Positions 8,426-16,230 of a DNA stretch of 37,442 nt are shown here, piece by piece. This DNA comes from Bryobacterales bacterium. Its GTDB lineage: Bacteria; Acidobacteriota; Terriglobia; Bryobacterales; Bryobacteraceae. The notes beneath the pieces were generated by a model, which saw only the letters and a list, made by a program, of their open reading frames with translations, did no database searches and was not told the DNA's origin. The position numbers and the translations under genes are program-made. Location: the NCBI GenBank assembly GCA_019261985.1, contig JAFAQY010000049.1, forward strand, positions 1 to 37,442. The letters run 5' to 3'. The first letter of the stretch is position 1; every line of letters starts with the position of its first letter.

Positions 8426-9562
8426 CTACCGGAGCAGCCGCAAGACGATCGCTCCGAGGCGATCACGGCGCTTCGAATCCTGCAAAAACATCCAATCAAG
8501 CATTCGGACGGACGCGGGAGGCTGCCAGGATGGATCGCGCTCCTTGCGCCGCTCGATGATGCCGGCGAGAGTTTCTCGAGGGCGTTGGCGGAAGGAATCG
8601 AGCATGGCAGTTTGGTGCACGCACGAAATCGTGCAAAACGGCGCACAGCTTTTTGGCGCGGCCGATTCACGAATGATGTCCTCGCGCGTGTAATTATCGA
8701 GCGGAATCCCGGGCCGCCCGCGCTGCTGCGAGCAATAGTGTACCAAGCCGTCCTCACAAATGTAGAGAAAGCGGCCGCCGGCGGAGCAGTGCCAGTCGTT
8801 TTGTAAGCCTTGGATCAAATTCCTTTGAAAGGCGTCCAAATGGGCGAACGTGAACAATCCTCCGCCGAGCGCGAAGATGCGGTCATAAACGCCGCGCTGC
8901 TCGGAGTTCAGCGGCTGTAGCTGCCCGGCGCCGTCATGCAGCACACCCACGGTACTCGTGAATCCAAGGCCTCGCGCTCGCGTGGTGATTTCAAACGCAT
9001 CTTCCGGGCGCCGTATGTCGCTGCCCAGAACGGAATTGATCGTTACATCGAATTCAGCATGCTCGGCGAGCCATTCCAGCTTGCGATCGAGCACTTTCAA
9101 GCTTTTCTTTGAAACCGCGTCAGGCTGGACGTTGTCGATGCTGATCTGAAGATAATCGAGCCCGGCGCGATTCAAAGCGCGGATGCGATCGGGCGTGAGC
9201 AGATAGCCGTTCGTAATCAGCGTGCAAATGGAGCCATGCGACCGGACGCGCTGAATCAGCGCATCCAAATCGGGATGCAGCGTGGGTTCGCCCCCGCTGA
9301 AGGTGATGATGCTTGTGCCAAGCTCGGCGAGCCGGTCTATCCGGCGCAGCATCAGGGGAAGCGGCACGGGATCTGACGTTTTGTCGAACTCATTGCAGTA
9401 GGTGCAAGAAAGATTGCAGCGCCGCATGGGCACGATTTGCGCAAGAATCGGATGGCTCGCGGAAGCCATGGCGTTCGCGAACATGCGCGCTTCGCGCCAA
9501 CGCCGGTGCAGCTTGCGGATTTTCCGCACGCTTTTATTATCGTGGGGCAGGTTGCCCAGCAT
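8426..9562 (-). CDS. Radical SAM protein with Cys-rich SPASM-like C-terminus
   Basis: A 378-residue protein with the radical SAM cluster motif CNLSCTYC (Cys49, Cys53, Cys56). It also has the SAM-binding FSGGEPTLHPDL, the TNGYLL strand and LDYLQISIDN typical of the partial TIM barrel. The C-terminal third has scattered cysteines (HCSAGG, YICEDG, HYCSQQ, then KSCAPFCTISC), as in SPASM/Twitch domains that hold extra Fe-S clusters. Such enzymes modify peptides or small molecules; no precursor peptide gene is visible nearby, so the substrate is unknown. The first residues (MLGNLPH) are encoded by a 15-bp fragment identical to the end of the double-hairpin repeat. A GTG at 9529 could be the older start. 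Both neighbours are broken genes. Confidence 0.85.
   Translation of the reverse strand: MLGNLPHDNKSVRKIRKLHRRWREARMFANAMASASHPILAQIVPMRRCNLSCTYCNEFDKTSDPVPLPLMLRRIDRLAELGTSIITFSGGEPTLHPDLDALIQRVRSHGSICTLITNGYLLTPDRIRALNRAGLDYLQISIDNVQPDAVSKKSLKVLDRKLEWLAEHAEFDVTINSVLGSDIRRPEDAFEITTRARGLGFTSTVGVLHDGAGQLQPLNSEQRGVYDRIFALGGGLFTFAHLDAFQRNLIQGLQNDWHCSAGGRFLYICEDGLVHYCSQQRGRPGIPLDNYTREDIIRESAAPKSCAPFCTISCVHQTAMLDSFRQRPRETLAGIIERRKERDPSWQPPASVRMLDWMFLQDSKRRDRLGAIVLRLLR
9542..9556 (-). repeat. Fragment of the double-hairpin repeat inside a coding start
   Basis: On the minus strand this reads GGCAACCTGCCCCAC, identical to the right end of the element at 28719-28733. It falls within codons 3-7 of the radical SAM gene, so part of that N-terminus may derive from repeat sequence. 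Confidence 0.6.
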
Positions 9563-9603
9563 GCGCGCATGGCCTGCGGCTCACCCAAATTCATGAAAAG
9601 CCC

Positions 9604-9694
9604 AAGTGGGGCGGGATTCAGGCTGCGGCGGACTTGAGTCCGCCAGCGGGCGTGGCGGGCTGAAGCCCGCCGCAGGCTAAAGCCTGCCCCACTT
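9604..9694. repeat. Compound multi-hairpin repeat (copy 2)
   Basis: It is bounded by inverted ends AAGTGGGGC (9604-9612) and GCCCCACTT (9686-9694). Inside are three perfect hairpins: GGCGGACT-TG-AGTCCGCC (9627-9644), GGCGGGC-TGAA-GCCCGCC (9654-9671) and GCAGGCT-AA-AGCCTGC (9672-9687). The right half has the layout of copy 1 with entirely different inner arm sequences. It lies in the divergent gap between the radical SAM gene and the SMP-30 pseudogene. Confidence 0.9.
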
Positions 9695-9861
9695 TGGGTT
9701 TTCGACCAACCGCGCTATAGTTCCACCATGAATCTACTCGATTGCATCTGCGTCGCAGCGGCCGTTGGAGTCGCGGTAAGCCCGATGATCTTACGCCGCC
9801 CGCGGCGATCATGTAGCGGGCGGTCTAATCGGCTTGGCCGGGAATTGTACGAAGCCGCCCA

Positions 9862-9902
9862 GCGCGGTTGGCAACCGCGCGCAGGATGGCATCCTGCCCC
9901 AC
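9862..9902 (+). repeat. Double-hairpin dispersed repeat (copy 3)
   Basis: GCGCGGTT-GGC-AACCGCGC (9862-9880) and GCAGGAT-GGC-ATCCTGC (9881-9897), then CCCAC. It lies between a signal-peptide-like start at 9728 and the ATG at 9923, just upstream of or within the 5' end of the SMP-30 pseudogene. Confidence 0.9.
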
Positions 9903-9922
9903 AGCCGGTTCACGCTTGCGTG

Positions 9923-11000
9923 ATGGCTGCCCTGGGAGTGATGATCATTTTTCTGCCGTTGGCCCGCGCGGCCGCACAGAGTCCGGTCGCCCGTCCCTTC
10001 AAGGTAGTCCGCCTGGACCCTGCGCTCGATTCCATCATTTCGGCGGATGCGAAGATCGAAATCCTCGGGGAGCATTTCGGGTTGACGGAAGGTCCGGTAT
10101 GGGTTACGCAAGGCGATAGCGGATACCTGCTGTTTAGCGATTGCGCTGCAAATGTGATCTACAAGTGGAAGGCGCTCCGCTGTCGGTTTTTCTGGAGCGC
10201 AGCGGGTATACGGGAACGAATGTACTGAATGTCGGTCAGCAGACAATCGCGGGCCGGCTGGCGATCCTGCTGATCGGCTCCAACGGCTTAACGCTAGATC
10301 CGCAGGGCCGCTTGATCGTCACCGCGATGGCGGATCGCAATGTGGTGCGCCTGGAAAAGGACGGCACGCGCACACTGCTGGCGGACCGCTACGAAGGAAA
10401 GGGTTTAGCGGACCCAATGACATTGTCGTGAAGTCCGACGGAGCGGTGTATTTTACGGACAGCGTGAACGGTCTTCGCGGCGGCGCCGATGGCCCCGCGC
10501 GCGAATTGTTTTACAACGGCGTATTCCGCATCAAGGACGGCAAAGTTAGTCTTCTGGACAGCGATCAAAATCATCCTGGCGAATTCCCCAACGGAATCAC
10601 ATTCTCGCCCGACGAGAAATACCTGTACGTGACGGGTGGCTTCGGCAAGACGTTTCGCTACGACGTCCAGCCCGATGGAATCATTGCCAACCGCAAGCTG
10701 TTCATCGAAGCGGGGAATGACGGAATGAAGACGGATCGCCAAGGCAATCTGTACGCGGTTAATGCCGTGGGCCCGGGCGAGGTATGGATCGTGTCGCCGG
10801 AGGGAAAGCACATGGGAACGCTGCAGCTTCCTCAAATCACGGGCGAGCCCCGGCCGAGAATCTGCGCTTCGAACCTTGCTTTCGGCGATGCCGACGACAA
10901 GAGCCTGTTTATCACGGCTTGCACCCACTTGTTTCGCGTGCGGCTCGATGCACCGGGAATCCGCCCCGGCCCTAGCGCAGTGAACACGCCTCGGCGGTAG
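9923..11000 (+). pseudogene. Frameshifted SMP-30/gluconolactonase-type beta-propeller
   Basis: Three consecutive frames together give an exported six-bladed propeller of the SMP-30/gluconolactonase/LRE family. There is a signal peptide after ATG 9923 (MAALGVMIIFLPLARAAAQ), then GLTEGPVW (first metal-ligand region), SGSNGL-type and GPNDIVVKSDGAVYFTDS motifs, and FPNGITFSPDEKYLYVT. Frame is lost near 10165-10175 and near 10397-10404; each lesion is explained by one missing base in a short A/G run (GGAAGGC and GAAAGGGTTT), and adding one base restores the family motifs. Enzymes of this family hydrolyse lactones using a bound divalent metal. A second possible start at 9728 with its own hydrophobic stretch is separated from the rest by repeat copy 3. 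Genuine decay or sequencing error are both possible. Confidence 0.8.
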
Positions 11001-11073
11001 CTAAACGATCACTCAGCCGCTGACGAGCAGGGGCAAACGGTCGGAACGCCGCCCGCCCACATAGCGACTACTC

Positions 11074-11103
11074 TTGACAGAATCATCGATATCCGCACAT
11101 ACT
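11074..11103 (+). promoter_or_regulatory. Candidate sigma70 promoter of the padR-permease operon
   Basis: TTGACA (11074-11079) is followed after 18 bases by CATACT (11098-11103); TACTAT at 11100 with a 20-base spacer is an alternative. Direct TACTA repeats at 11100 and 11117 flank the expected transcription start and could be operator half-sites for the PadR protein. The leader before ATG 11125 would be about 15 nt, with no clear ribosome binding site. Confidence 0.5.
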
Positions 11104-11124
11104 ATATCTGCTTTTGTACTACTT

Positions 11125-11490
11125 ATGTCTTCTAAAGACCGATCGCCCGCGTATAATCTGACGCCCCTTTCGCCGGCCGTCTTCCATATCCTTTTGTCCC
11201 TTGGGGAGGGCGAACGCCATGGATATGCCCTGAAGCGCGAAATTTCGCTGCGCACCGGCGGCCGGCTGAAGCTCGGTCCCGGCGTCCTTTATGGGTCCAT
11301 CAATAAGATGCTGAAGCTTGGGTTGATCGAAGAGTCGGATGCCCGGCCCGACCCGCACCTTGACGATGAGCGCCGCCGTTATTACCGGATCACCGTCTAC
11401 GGGCGCAAGGTCGCGCAGGCGGAAGCGGCTCGCATGCGGGACCTGGTCAAACTGGCAGCGGCAAGGTTTGGAGCACCCGCACATGCCTGA
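11125..11490 (+). CDS. PadR-family transcriptional regulator
   Basis: A 121-residue winged-helix protein. LSPAVFHILLSLGEGERHGYALKREI is the PadR recognition region, followed by GPGVLYGSINKMLKLGLIEES and the wing segment ERRRYYRITVYGRKVAQAE; the last ~30 residues form the dimerisation helix. PadR proteins repress adjacent transporter operons and release DNA on binding small ligands or by other signals. An upstream TTG at 11074 in the same frame is the -35 box of the candidate promoter, so ATG 11125 is the start. The gene overlaps the following ADOP permease gene by 8 bp, the standard arrangement in Solibacter-type genomes, and it probably autoregulates the pair. Confidence 0.9.
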   Translation: MSSKDRSPAYNLTPLSPAVFHILLSLGEGERHGYALKREISLRTGGRLKLGPGVLYGSINKMLKLGLIEESDARPDPHLDDERRRYYRITVYGRKVAQAEAARMRDLVKLAAARFGAPAHA

Positions 11491-14044
11491 CCAACCCGCT
11501 TCCTTGAGGCTGTACCGCTGGCTTTTGAAACTCTATCCGGCGTCCTTTCGTGAGGATTATGCGGAGGTCCTGGAAAGGCAATTTCGAGACGAGTTGCAGG
11601 AGCCGGCCGGCACTGCCGCCCTATGCGTGCTCTGGATCGGGCTGATCGCGGACATGGCAATCTCCGTTCCCGCGCAGTTTTCCACCGAGGTGGCGCAGGA
11701 TGCCAGGCACACGCTTCGACTCTGGGTTCGCCGTCCCTGGCATACGGCCTTTGCAGTCCTTGCCCTCGCCATCGGAATCGGCGCGAGCACCGGAGTCTTC
11801 AGCGTGGTCAATGCGCTGCTGCTGCGCTCGCTGCCCTTCCAGGAGCCCGGACGGCTGGCCTATCTGAGCAACTTCTTCGCGCCCCATGATAGCGCGGCGC
11901 AATTTCACCAATGGCGGCGGCAGAGCGCGTATCTCGCCGACACCGCGCTGTTTGAGCCGCTCGACGTTAATCTGGGCGGCGCGGGCGAATGGCGCAGGGC
12001 CCATATCGCCCAGGTGTCCTCGAATTTCTTTACGTTGCTGGGTACTCAGCCCGTTCTGGGGACCGGATTCACTGGCGGGGACGATGTGGACGGGACGGGC
12101 TGGGGACCGGGCGGGCGCAATGCCGTCGCGGTGATCGGCTATGGCCTCTGGCAAACACTGTTCGGCGGCGATCCCAAGTCCCTCGGATCGACCGTTCGGC
12201 TTGACGGAATTCCTCTCACTGTTGTTGGGATCGCGCCGCCGGGATTCGATTATCCCGGTAATGCCGTCGTTTGGAAGCCGGCGGCCTATAGCCGCGGCAA
12301 CAACGGTTGGGAAGTAGTGGCACGATTGAAACCGGGAATCACATGGCCGCAAGCCCGCCAGGCATTCGCGGCGGAAGCCGACCGGCTCTGGCCGGACCGC
12401 ACGCCTTTACAGAAGGTCCAATCCCCTTCACGAATCACGGAGCTTCGCGACCAGCTCGCGGGTCCCACAAAGAAAGCCTCGCTCGTGCTGCTGGCCTCGG
12501 TGGCTTTTGTCCTGCTGATCGCCTGCGCGAATGTCGTGAACCTGTTATTGGCCCGCATCGCCGATCGCGCACCGGAGCTGTCCATTCGTTCCGCGCTCGG
12601 GGCCAGCGGGGCGCGGCTCTCGCAACAATTGCTGACCGAAAGCGTGCTACTCGGGTTGGCGGCCGCGGTCGCGGGAGTCTTGGTCGCGTTCTGGACTACT
12701 TCGGTGGTGGCGAAGCTTCAACCATCGCCGATTGCCTCCCAAACCTACTCAATTCTCGATGGCCGCGTGCTCGGCTTCGCTATCGCGACTTCGGTTCTCA
12801 GCGGACTGCTTTTTGGGGTGCTGCCGTCGTGGTATGCCGGCCGGGGTCGGACGCTCAGTGCGCGCGGTTCGAGCGGCAATCGCGGCTCGGGGATGGTTCG
12901 CGAAGCTTTGGTCGCGGCACAGGTGGTACTGACGGTCATGCTCCTGGCGTCTTCTATTTCCGTGGGTCGCGCGTTCATCCATTTGATGCGGATGGATCGG
13001 GGATTTGTCCCGAATGGCCTGGTAACGGTAAACGTGTCGCTGCAGGGGACGTCTCATCAGGGCGTCGGCCCCAGCATGGCCTATTTCCAGGAAGCGCTGG
13101 ATCGCGTGCGCCGGCTGCCGGGGGTTCGCAGCGCTAGCGCGACGGAGTTTCTGCCGCTGTATTCCACGGCCTTCCTTGGCGGGGTCTTCTTGGCGGATGG
13201 CAAACCGGCCAGAGCCACGGTAATCCCGGTGTTTTCCGATTACTTCGGAACCATGGGTGGCCGCATCGTTGCCGGACGCGAGTTCACTGCCGCGGAGATA
13301 CAGGCGAACGCGCCCGTTGCGGTCGTGAACGAGCGGTTTGCCGCGGAATTTGGTTCCGCCGCCGGTGCGCTGGGCCACCACGTCTTTCGCCAACCACGAA
13401 CGATTATCGGCGTGGTCAAAGGTATGGACTACCGGAATGCCACCAATGACCCGATTGGCGCCAACGCAGGCGAGGTGTTCATTCCCTCTAGCAATCCGGG
13501 CGGCTTCTTCTCCGCCTTCGTAGTCCGCGTCGATGGCCGCCCCAAAGATCGCGTCGCCATGATTCGCGACGCGATTCAGTTGGTGGACCCCGAGGTGCCG
13601 CTATTTGGCGCGGAGACCATGGAGAAGCGCTTGGATGACGCGCTTGCCCGTCCGCAATTCTACCGGACCGCCGTCTTTTGCTTCGCCTCGTTCGCCCTGC
13701 TGCTGGCCGTTATTGGCATCTACGGGGTGGTTTCGTATAGCGTCGCTCAGCGAACCCATGAAATGGGCGTACGGATGGCCCTGGGCAGCACGCCCGCCGG
13801 ACTGCGAGTGGGTCTGGTGCGGCAAGGGCTGCTGACGATTGGCGTCGCGGCCGTTCTGGGAGTTGCCGGAGCCGCACTGAGCGGCCGCTTTCTGGAGAAT
13901 TTGGTGGATGGCGCGCGTCCCGCGGACGCCGCAACTTATGTGGCCACCGCGGCCGCCATCGCGTTGATTGCCATCACAGGCATGTGGGTCGCGACCCGGC
14001 CCCTTGCCCGGCTGGAAATCGTGGAGATCCTCCGAACCGAATAG
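11483..14044 (+). CDS. ADOP-type duplicated MacB/FtsX permease
   Basis: An 853-residue membrane protein of the acidobacterial duplicated orphan permease type. The N-terminal segment RLYRWLLKLYPASFREDYAEVLE (residues 9-31) is the usual prefix domain. It is followed by a transmembrane helix, a first MacB-type periplasmic domain (LLRSLPFQEPGRL ... VVGIAPPGFDYPG), a first FtsX module (LLIACANVVNLLLARIADRAPELSIRSALGASGARL), a second periplasmic domain, and a second FtsX module ending VSYSVAQRTHEMGVRMALG. No ATPase is encoded beside it, which is why these are called orphan. Homology begins at ATG 11483; the frame is open upstream only because it overlaps padR. Substrates are unknown; export of antibiotics or envelope components is the usual guess. 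Confidence 0.92.
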   Translation: MPDQPASLRLYRWLLKLYPASFREDYAEVLERQFRDELQEPAGTAALCVLWIGLIADMAISVPAQFSTEVAQDARHTLRLWVRRPWHTAFAVLALAIGIGASTGVFSVVNALLLRSLPFQEPGRLAYLSNFFAPHDSAAQFHQWRRQSAYLADTALFEPLDVNLGGAGEWRRAHIAQVSSNFFTLLGTQPVLGTGFTGGDDVDGTGWGPGGRNAVAVIGYGLWQTLFGGDPKSLGSTVRLDGIPLTVVGIAPPGFDYPGNAVVWKPAAYSRGNNGWEVVARLKPGITWPQARQAFAAEADRLWPDRTPLQKVQSPSRITELRDQLAGPTKKASLVLLASVAFVLLIACANVVNLLLARIADRAPELSIRSALGASGARLSQQLLTESVLLGLAAAVAGVLVAFWTTSVVAKLQPSPIASQTYSILDGRVLGFAIATSVLSGLLFGVLPSWYAGRGRTLSARGSSGNRGSGMVREALVAAQVVLTVMLLASSISVGRAFIHLMRMDRGFVPNGLVTVNVSLQGTSHQGVGPSMAYFQEALDRVRRLPGVRSASATEFLPLYSTAFLGGVFLADGKPARATVIPVFSDYFGTMGGRIVAGREFTAAEIQANAPVAVVNERFAAEFGSAAGALGHHVFRQPRTIIGVVKGMDYRNATNDPIGANAGEVFIPSSNPGGFFSAFVVRVDGRPKDRVAMIRDAIQLVDPEVPLFGAETMEKRLDDALARPQFYRTAVFCFASFALLLAVIGIYGVVSYSVAQRTHEMGVRMALGSTPAGLRVGLVRQGLLTIGVAAVLGVAGAALSGRFLENLVDGARPADAATYVATAAAIALIAITGMWVATRPLARLEIVEILRTE

Positions 14045-14132
14045 CCCGGCATTGTCCGCGTACCGATTCGGGCTTGCGGCGCCGCACCCGTGGTTCGTTG
14101 ATTGCAAGAATTGATAGGGAGGACGAAACGAA

Positions 14133-14363
14133 ATGGATATCAACGAACTATCACGCCTGGATCGGATGTTCCTGGAAGCGGTGGTGGCCGCGGATAAGGC
14201 GGAAACCGCTCTTAGGTGTTACTTTATAACGCACCACCGCGTGGCTGGCGTTTCCGACCTGGATGAGTACGAGGCCCTCCAACGCGAGCAGCAGCTAGCG
14301 GCCGATGAGCGGCATCGCGCCTATTTGGCGCTGGTGAACTACGCGAAACAGCAGACCGCTTGA
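14133..14363 (+). CDS. Small helical hypothetical protein
   Basis: A 76-residue acidic, alanine- and glutamate-rich protein predicted to be almost entirely helical. It has a central HHRVAGVSDLDEYEAL turn and a second helix rich in Ala, Glu and Arg. AGGGAGG about 12 bases upstream of the ATG could serve as a ribosome binding site, though the spacing is slightly long. No signal peptide, membrane segment or cysteine is present and I recognise no family. It sits between the ADOP permease and the LytS-type kinase on the same strand, with gaps of about 90 and 120 bp. Confidence 0.55.
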   Translation: MDINELSRLDRMFLEAVVAADKAETALRCYFITHHRVAGVSDLDEYEALQREQQLAADERHRAYLALVNYAKQQTA

Positions 14364-14481
14364 ATCGGGCTGAACTCACGAAACGCGCTGGATGCGGCCG
14401 CATCTTACGCGCTTGCGCGGTTTAATTGCCGCTCATCACAATTCCGTGCTCGATTCGCCCGCACCGCTTTACAATCTACCC

Positions 14482-15516
14482 ATGACGAGAAAAACAGCAT
14501 ACTGGCTGTGCCAAATCGGAGGTTGGGGCGTTTACTCCATCCTTGGCTTCTGCTTTACGACCTGGGCCGTCGGCGTGCGAATGGATGTGGCGATCGGCTA
14601 TGCCCTCTTCTTCGTGTACAGCATCGCGTTTACCGACTGGCTCAGGCGCGAGATGATCCGCAGGCACTGGCTGGATGATCTCTCATTCGGCCGAGTGGCG
14701 AAGCTTTTCGGCATGGGCTCTCTGCTGGCGGTGTTGCAGACATCGCTGATCGCCGGGATCAGCTTTCTTTTTCTCGGCCGCCATACTGAGTACGTCACCG
14801 AACCGATCGTCATGCTGGAAACCTGGTGGGGCATCACCTGGGTGAATGGTACCTGGATTGGGCTGTACAGCGCGATCACGCGCCGGCGCAGGCAGCGTGA
14901 AAAGGATGCGCGCATGGAATCGGCGCTGCGCGATGCGGAATTGAGGGCGCTGGAAGCGCAAATCAATCCGCATTTTCTCTTCAACTCCCTGAATTCGATT
15001 CGCGGCCTGGTCACCGAGAATCCGGCGCTGGCGCAAGAAATGATCACGCGTTTTGCCACGCTGCTGCGGTATAACCTCAATCGCGATGTCGGCCATACCG
15101 TCCCGCTTTCCGCCGAGGCGGAGGTGGTTGCAGACTACCTGGCTTTGGAGCAGATCCGGCTTGACGAGCGGCTGCGCGTCCAGTTCTATATAGACCCCAA
15201 GGCGAATTCGGTCCAGGTGCCGCCGATGCTTTTGCAGACCCTGGTTGAAAACGCGTTGAAGCACGGCATCGGCCGGCTTCCCGAAGGCGGCGAGATCCGG
15301 ATTCGTGCGGCGGCCGAACCGCAAACGCTCGTACTAAAAGTGGAAAATAGCGGGCAGCTCACGGGTGGAAAGATCGGCGATTCACAAATCGGGCTAAGCA
15401 ATATTCGCGAGCGCCTGCGGCTCCTTTACGGCGAACGCGCCGGAATTCAGCTGGCGAATGGGGACGCCAATCATGTTGCGGCTACGGTCCGCATTCCCGC
15501 CCCTGCGCTGGCCTGA
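14482..15516 (+). CDS. LytS/YehU-type sensor histidine kinase
   Basis: A 344-residue membrane kinase. Residues 8-130 contain about four hydrophobic segments forming the sensor/membrane domain, followed by a charged linker (RRRRQREKDARMESALRDAELRALE). The His_kinase domain has the phosphoacceptor in QINPHFLFNSLNSIRG (His164), and the HATPase domain has LVENALKHGI and IGLSNIRERLRLLYG. The start at ATG 14482 follows family homology; the open frame begins 90 bases earlier without support. It is 5 bp upstream of its LytTR response regulator, so the two form a cognate pair. The stimulus is unknown. Confidence 0.92.
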   Translation: MTRKTAYWLCQIGGWGVYSILGFCFTTWAVGVRMDVAIGYALFFVYSIAFTDWLRREMIRRHWLDDLSFGRVAKLFGMGSLLAVLQTSLIAGISFLFLGRHTEYVTEPIVMLETWWGITWVNGTWIGLYSAITRRRRQREKDARMESALRDAELRALEAQINPHFLFNSLNSIRGLVTENPALAQEMITRFATLLRYNLNRDVGHTVPLSAEAEVVADYLALEQIRLDERLRVQFYIDPKANSVQVPPMLLQTLVENALKHGIGRLPEGGEIRIRAAAEPQTLVLKVENSGQLTGGKIGDSQIGLSNIRERLRLLYGERAGIQLANGDANHVAATVRIPAPALA

Positions 15517-15521
15517 AGAGC

Positions 15522-16208
15522 ATGAAGGCGATCATCGTAGACGACGAACGGCTGGCGCGCTCCGAGCTTCGCCGCTTGCTTGCGCCCCACGCTGAAATTG
15601 AAATCGCAGGCGAAGCTCGGAATCCCGAGGAAGCGGCCGCGCTGGTCCGCGGTCTCTCGCCGGATGTCATATTCCTCGATATCCAGATGCCTGGAATGAC
15701 CGGATTTGAGCTATTGGAACGCTTAGACGATGTTCCACAGGTGATCTTTACGACCGCTTACGACGAATATGCTTTGAAGGCCTTCGAAGTTAATGCGCTC
15801 GATTATTTGATGAAGCCTGTGGCTCCCGCTCGCTTGGCCGCCGCGCTTGCGAAGCTCCGTCCGCGTTCCGCGCCGCCGCGATTGGAGCAGGTCTTCGTGC
15901 GCGATGGCGAGCGTTGCTGGATCGTGCGCGCGTCGGATATCTTTCTGTTGGAATCGGACGGCAACTATACACGCGTCCACTTCCGCAGCGAATCTCCGCT
16001 GATACGCCGGTCGCTGAATGCGCTTGAGGCACAGCTTGACCCGGCGATGTTTTTCCGGGCCGGCCGCAGAGAGATCGTGAATTTGAAATGGATCGATCAT
16101 GTGGAACTGGGTGCGTCCGGCGGGCTGCTGGTAACGCTACGCGGCGGGCGGACGGTGGAGATGTCGCGAAGGCAATCGGTGCGGTTGCGGGAAATTATGG
16201 GGCTGTAG
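15522..16208 (+). CDS. LytTR-family response regulator
   Basis: A 228-residue two-domain regulator. The receiver domain begins KAIIVDDERLAR (acidic pair Asp7-Asp8), has the phosphorylated Asp53 in DVIFLDIQMPG, the Thr in IFTTAYDEYALKAF, and the Lys of DYLMKPV. The C-terminal LytTR DNA-binding domain (from about residue 130) contains FLLESDGNYTRVHF, RRSLNALEAQLDP, FFRAGRREIVNLKWI and the final MSRRQSVRLREI. It is phosphorylated by the adjacent LytS-type kinase. LytTR proteins bind direct repeats upstream of targets; the amidohydrolase gene 22 bp downstream may belong to the same transcript. Confidence 0.93.
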   Translation: MKAIIVDDERLARSELRRLLAPHAEIEIAGEARNPEEAAALVRGLSPDVIFLDIQMPGMTGFELLERLDDVPQVIFTTAYDEYALKAFEVNALDYLMKPVAPARLAAALAKLRPRSAPPRLEQVFVRDGERCWIVRASDIFLLESDGNYTRVHFRSESPLIRRSLNALEAQLDPAMFFRAGRREIVNLKWIDHVELGASGGLLVTLRGGRTVEMSRRQSVRLREIMGL

Positions 16209-16230
16209 GGTGGTGATATGCTTGTCCACC

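Noticed and set aside
11339-11482. Upstream extension of the ADOP permease frame
   Set aside because: These codons are a shadow of padR; the family prefix domain begins at ATG 11483.
11483-14044. MacB antibiotic exporter with its own ATPase
   Set aside because: No ATP-binding domain or neighbouring ATPase is encoded; the duplicated FtsX layout fits the orphan ADOP type.
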